64,000 bases of DNA from Apis mellifera. Lineage: Eukaryota > Arthropoda > Insecta > Hymenoptera > Apidae. Below the pieces are notes generated by a model that made no database searches, had not been told where the DNA came from, and saw only the letters and a list, made by a program, of their open reading frames with translations. Below, piece by piece: positions 61,901 through 64,000 of this stretch. How positions within the stretch are numbered: position 1 is the first letter of the stretch; every line of letters begins with the position of its first letter. The translations under genes were made by a program, and so were the position numbers. Where the stretch lies: assembly GCF_003254395.2 (NCBI RefSeq), contig NC_037652.1, positions 2,195,001 through 2,259,000 of the forward strand, written 5' to 3'.

Positions 61901-63816
61901 ATAATTTATAGAAAATCTGGATGTATGACACAATTCTTTTGGTTAATATGGAGAATATGGGTTCAGAATCGAAGGACGATCTTCGATTCTGATGGATGGA
62001 TTTCATGGTTTTCTTATTTCGTAAGTTTTATTTATCAGTAATTTTTCTTTCTATTTTTTATGCTAATTATTAATTAGGAAAAAATTGATTTCATCAAATT
62101 TTTAATAGTTTATATTGATCTAGATTTTATATTCTATAAAATGATTTTCGTATATATCAATTAAAGAAAAATTCAATAAATATAATATAAATATTATTAA
62201 AAAAATGTAATTAAAATTTAGAAACTTACTCTTAATTTTTTAAAATTATAGAATGCAATAACAAAACTGTTAGAAGTAATTAGAATTTTTCATTCCTTTA
62301 AAATTACAATTAAAAAAAAAAATTAGAAACACTTAGAAAAATTTCGACAAATAATAACCAGAAAAATAACTAGAATCTAGGATTCATCGTTGTTCATTTT
62401 TCCACAAAATTACACGATTCAGTGCGCGATTCTTCCGAATATTCTTTCCACTGATGGAAAAAAGAAAAATGATAAAGGAAATGAACGATAAAAAGGAAGA
62501 GAAATAGATAATAATTTAAATTAATCGTAGCTCTCCATGGCGGTGGTAACCACTTTTTACATGGGTATTAATCCAAGAACGCAAGAGGGTGTGCAAAACG
62601 CAAGGGGCGCTTTATACATGATGAGCTCTGAAATTTCGTTCACGGTTGCCTATTCCGTGATTTACGAATTCCCTGGCCAGCTTCTGATTTATTTGCGAGA
62701 GGACGGTATTTATAGTTGTGGACCCTATTATGTCGCCACGTTTTGCGGATTGGTAATAGTACAATAATTTCACGTTCAATGTTCCAGCTATGATAAAAAT
62801 TCATTTCACTCTTTATTTATCATTTGGATGAACGAGTTTTATTTATACTTTTATATTAATAACGATTGGAGTGCCTATTTTATTTAAATGAAATTTTTAA
62901 AAAGAATATCACGAAAAGAATGTTGTTTGCGAAAGTTAATTGATATAAGGAAATGTGTTAATTAGTATTAATCATTTTTCTATAGATAGATGCATAAAAA
63001 TCATATGAAAATGATTCTTGTTTTTTTTTTAAAAATCATATAATGCACTAATAATCTTTTTATTTAAAAAGATATTAAAATATTTATATTAATTTAAGAT
63101 TAGAAATAAGCTTATTGATAATAAGTTTTAATGATTTTTTGATATTAAATAGCTTAATATATTTTTGCATAAAAATTGATTTCTATTTAGAAAAACAACA
63201 ATCTTTTTCTTTACATAACCTGTTTGTGTAGGAAAAAACTATTAATACTATTTAATGTATTTTTTTTATAACTTTTGTAACAACATTTTTTTTTTCATTA
63301 TTCTTTCTAAAAAAATATTTCACTACATTTAAATAAAACAAATATCTACTTACATTATTATAATAATAATAAATTCTAATCTGATTTAGGCATTGATTTA
63401 TTTGCTATTATTATTTCCAAAAAATAATTCTCAATTATTAAGTTGTAAATAATTGAAGTTTATATTAGACTTAAATTATTTATAGCTGAATAAATAAACT
63501 TTAATTGAAATTTTTGTTTATAGAATCAAAGATTTAGTACAAATATATGTATAGCCTATAAATGGATTTTTTAGGTACCAAAAGCTATACTGAAGGCTGT
63601 TTTATTCACAACAGTTATATATTTTATTTTAATAAGTCAAATAGACTTGTTGAATTTTTTATTCTACTGTCTAATTACATCGACAGCTGCGATTTGTGGT
63701 ACAGCATATGGTTTAATGATTTCCATTATGATCGAGAATATCGATATCGCTACATCAATCATGGTACCTATTGACATGTTATTTTTATTAACTGCTGGGA
63801 TGTTTTATAATCTTAG
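58857..63816 (+). CDS. ABC transporter subfamily G half-transporter, 5' part (continues past window)
   Basis: ABCG half-transporters have one ATP-binding domain followed by six membrane helices and work as dimers, exporting lipids, sterols, pigments precursors or xenobiotics. Seen: nine exons (58857-58992, 59220-59268, 59766-59946, 60247-60439, 60963-61152, 61575-61790, 61912-62020, 62531-62752, 63575-63816) with all phases agreeing, 512 codons and two bases. Motifs: Walker A GSSGAGKTT (60-68), Q-loop Gln in GYLPQFD (105), signature LSGGQRKRVSLASEM (158-172), Walker B ILFLDEP (178-184), D-loop GLD (187-189), H-loop His in CTIHQPG (214). The membrane domain starts at about residue 340. The NBD-first order places it in ABCG, probably the ABCG1/ABCG4-like insect expansion. 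I cannot fix the orthologue. The missing 3' end should encode the remaining helices. Confidence 0.92.
59220..59268 (+). CDS. ABCG exon 2 (49-base microexon)
   Basis: VSGYAMTGNLVAIMGS. Flanked by TTTTAG and AAG|GTATTT. The P-loop is split by the following intron after GS. Confidence 0.85.
59269..59765 (+). other. ABCG intron 2 (within the P-loop)
   Basis: 497 bases, AT-rich, ends GGTTCCAG. Nothing else seen. Confidence 0.8.
59766..59946 (+). CDS. ABCG exon 3
   Basis: Completes Walker A (SGAGKTTFLATLAGR), then TTGSVTINGQ and the Q-loop GYLPQFDALPTSLTVEEHL. Donor CTCG|GTATTT, phase 0. Confidence 0.9.
60247..60439 (+). CDS. ABCG exon 4
   Basis: Carries ABC signature LSGGQRKRVSLASEMISRP and Walker B ILFLDEPTT. 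Ends ACGG|GTAAAC in phase 1. Confidence 0.93.
60440..60962 (+). other. ABCG intron 4
   Basis: 523 bases of AT-rich DNA separating Walker B from the D-loop. Nothing else seen. Confidence 0.8.
60963..61152 (+). CDS. ABCG exon 5
   Basis: D-loop GLDRFSAMQVVNAL, H-loop FCTIHQPGMDIYNIF, then LLLSDGKTGYFGSL typical of ABCG proteins. Ends TTAAG|GTATCT in phase 2. Confidence 0.92.
61153..61574 (+). other. ABCG intron 5
   Basis: 422 bases, AT-rich. The acceptor is the unusual A-rich AAATAATAG at 61574; a later TTTAG at 61579 would shift the frame into a stop. Confidence 0.65.
61575..61790 (+). CDS. ABCG exon 6 (linker)
   Basis: SLDYECPVGFDESEYYVKLL is the conserved ABCG post-NBD segment (usually ...CP..NPADF); here the NPAD box has become FDESEYY. 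A charged linker ending EIEPQ follows. Phase 2 end. Confidence 0.82.
61912..62020 (+). CDS. ABCG exon 7
   Basis: TQFFWLIWRIWVQNRRTIFD is the pre-TM1 connecting helix, then DGWISWFSYF begins TM1. The acceptor TTTATAG at 61911 was chosen because the upstream TTTAG (61892) leads to an in-frame stop. Confidence 0.85.
62021..62530 (+). other. ABCG intron 7
   Basis: 510 bases with a strong donor GTAAGT and acceptor TCGTAG. No hidden exon needed: the joined frame reads through TM1 without a gap. Confidence 0.8.
62531..62752 (+). CDS. ABCG exon 8
   Basis: 74 codons. Completes TM1 (LSMAVVTTFYMGI), then GVQNARGALYMMSSEISFTV (TM2) and EFPGQLLIYLREDGIYSCGP, the ABCG loop in which the family has (P)xF..E..(L/F)xRE. 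Phase 0 at both ends. Confidence 0.9.
62753..63574 (+). other. ABCG intron 8
   Basis: 822 bases, AT-rich; nothing else seen. Confidence 0.8.
63575..63816 (+). CDS. ABCG exon 9 (last in window)
   Basis: VPKAILKAVLFTTVIYFILI (TM3 region) followed by two further hydrophobic helices including STAAICGTAYGLMISIMI. Ends CTTAG|GTATTA in phase 2. Sequence from 63817 to 64000 is intron with no further exon seen. Confidence 0.88.
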
Positions 63817-64000
63817 GTATTACATATTTTTATTTTTATACGCGACATAAAAATAAAATAGAAATTATATGTTGTGTAAAACTTCTGTACAATGATATAA
63901 ATTTTTGTTCATAAATCACTGTATTTGATAATTGAAGATAAAGAAATTAAAATTATTATAAAAAAAATAATAATATCTTTGCAACTTTAAATTTTATTTC

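Noticed and set aside
1..64000. tRNA, rRNA, known microRNA, CRISPR, prokaryotic operon or viral features
   Set aside because: Scanned by eye for T-arm type GTTCGAATCC motifs, well-known insect microRNA seeds, regular direct repeats with spacers and known viral proteins; none found. A covariance-model search could still find divergent small RNAs.

Overview
The window is eukaryotic nuclear DNA from an insect, most probably a bee or another hymenopteran. It is extremely AT-rich, with short GC-richer islands that coincide with exons or likely regulatory blocks. Introns are long, splice junctions are standard GT/AG, simple repeats of the (TA)n, (GA)n and (CT)n kind occur, and the proteins are clearly animal. 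The organism call is inference from composition and gene style. No prokaryotic, viral, CRISPR, rRNA or recognisable tRNA feature was found. All confident genes are on the + strand.

Layout. (1) 1-1379: the last four exons of COG1, subunit 1 of the conserved oligomeric Golgi complex. (2) 1380-2350: its 3' end, a (TA)18 repeat, two CTCF-like motifs, and the GC-richer 5' region of a new transcription unit with a candidate first coding exon at 2351-2479. (3) 2480-35440: a gene-poor, probably mostly intronic stretch. It holds a second candidate first exon (22423-22617), several GC-richer islands, degenerate repeats and a 172-base palindromic element. (4) 35441-51960: a Rab32/Rab38-family GTPase gene (Drosophila orthologue lightoid). 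Three GC-rich exons (35702-36041, 38289-38729, 41722-42287) encode a 449-residue low-complexity basic/acidic N-terminal extension. Three further exons (48534-48762, 49379-49704, 51277-51390) encode the GTPase core. Joined, they give an uninterrupted 671-codon frame. An alternative start exon at 47093-47182 gives short forms of about 223 or 252 residues. (5) 51961-58600: AT-rich intergenic DNA. (6) 58857-63816 and beyond the window: nine exons (512 codons) of an ABCG half-transporter, covering the nucleotide-binding domain and the first part of the membrane domain.

Functional themes. COG1 acts in vesicle tethering at the Golgi. Rab32 directs cargo to lysosome-related organelles such as pigment granules, and ABCG proteins move lipids, pigments or other small molecules. 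Eukaryotic neighbours need not share a pathway, so no joint function is claimed.

Most interesting structure. Several widely spaced upstream exons all end in phase 0, matching the first GTPase exon. Three of them end exactly in an in-frame ATG directly before the GT donor, which would supply a start codon at the splice junction. Around the Rab32 5' exons the + strand is G-poor and C-rich upstream of each GC island and C-poor and G-rich downstream of it. This repeating skew flip also marks two islands (about 32.4-32.85 kb and 43.96-44.24 kb) that I cannot assign to a known exon.
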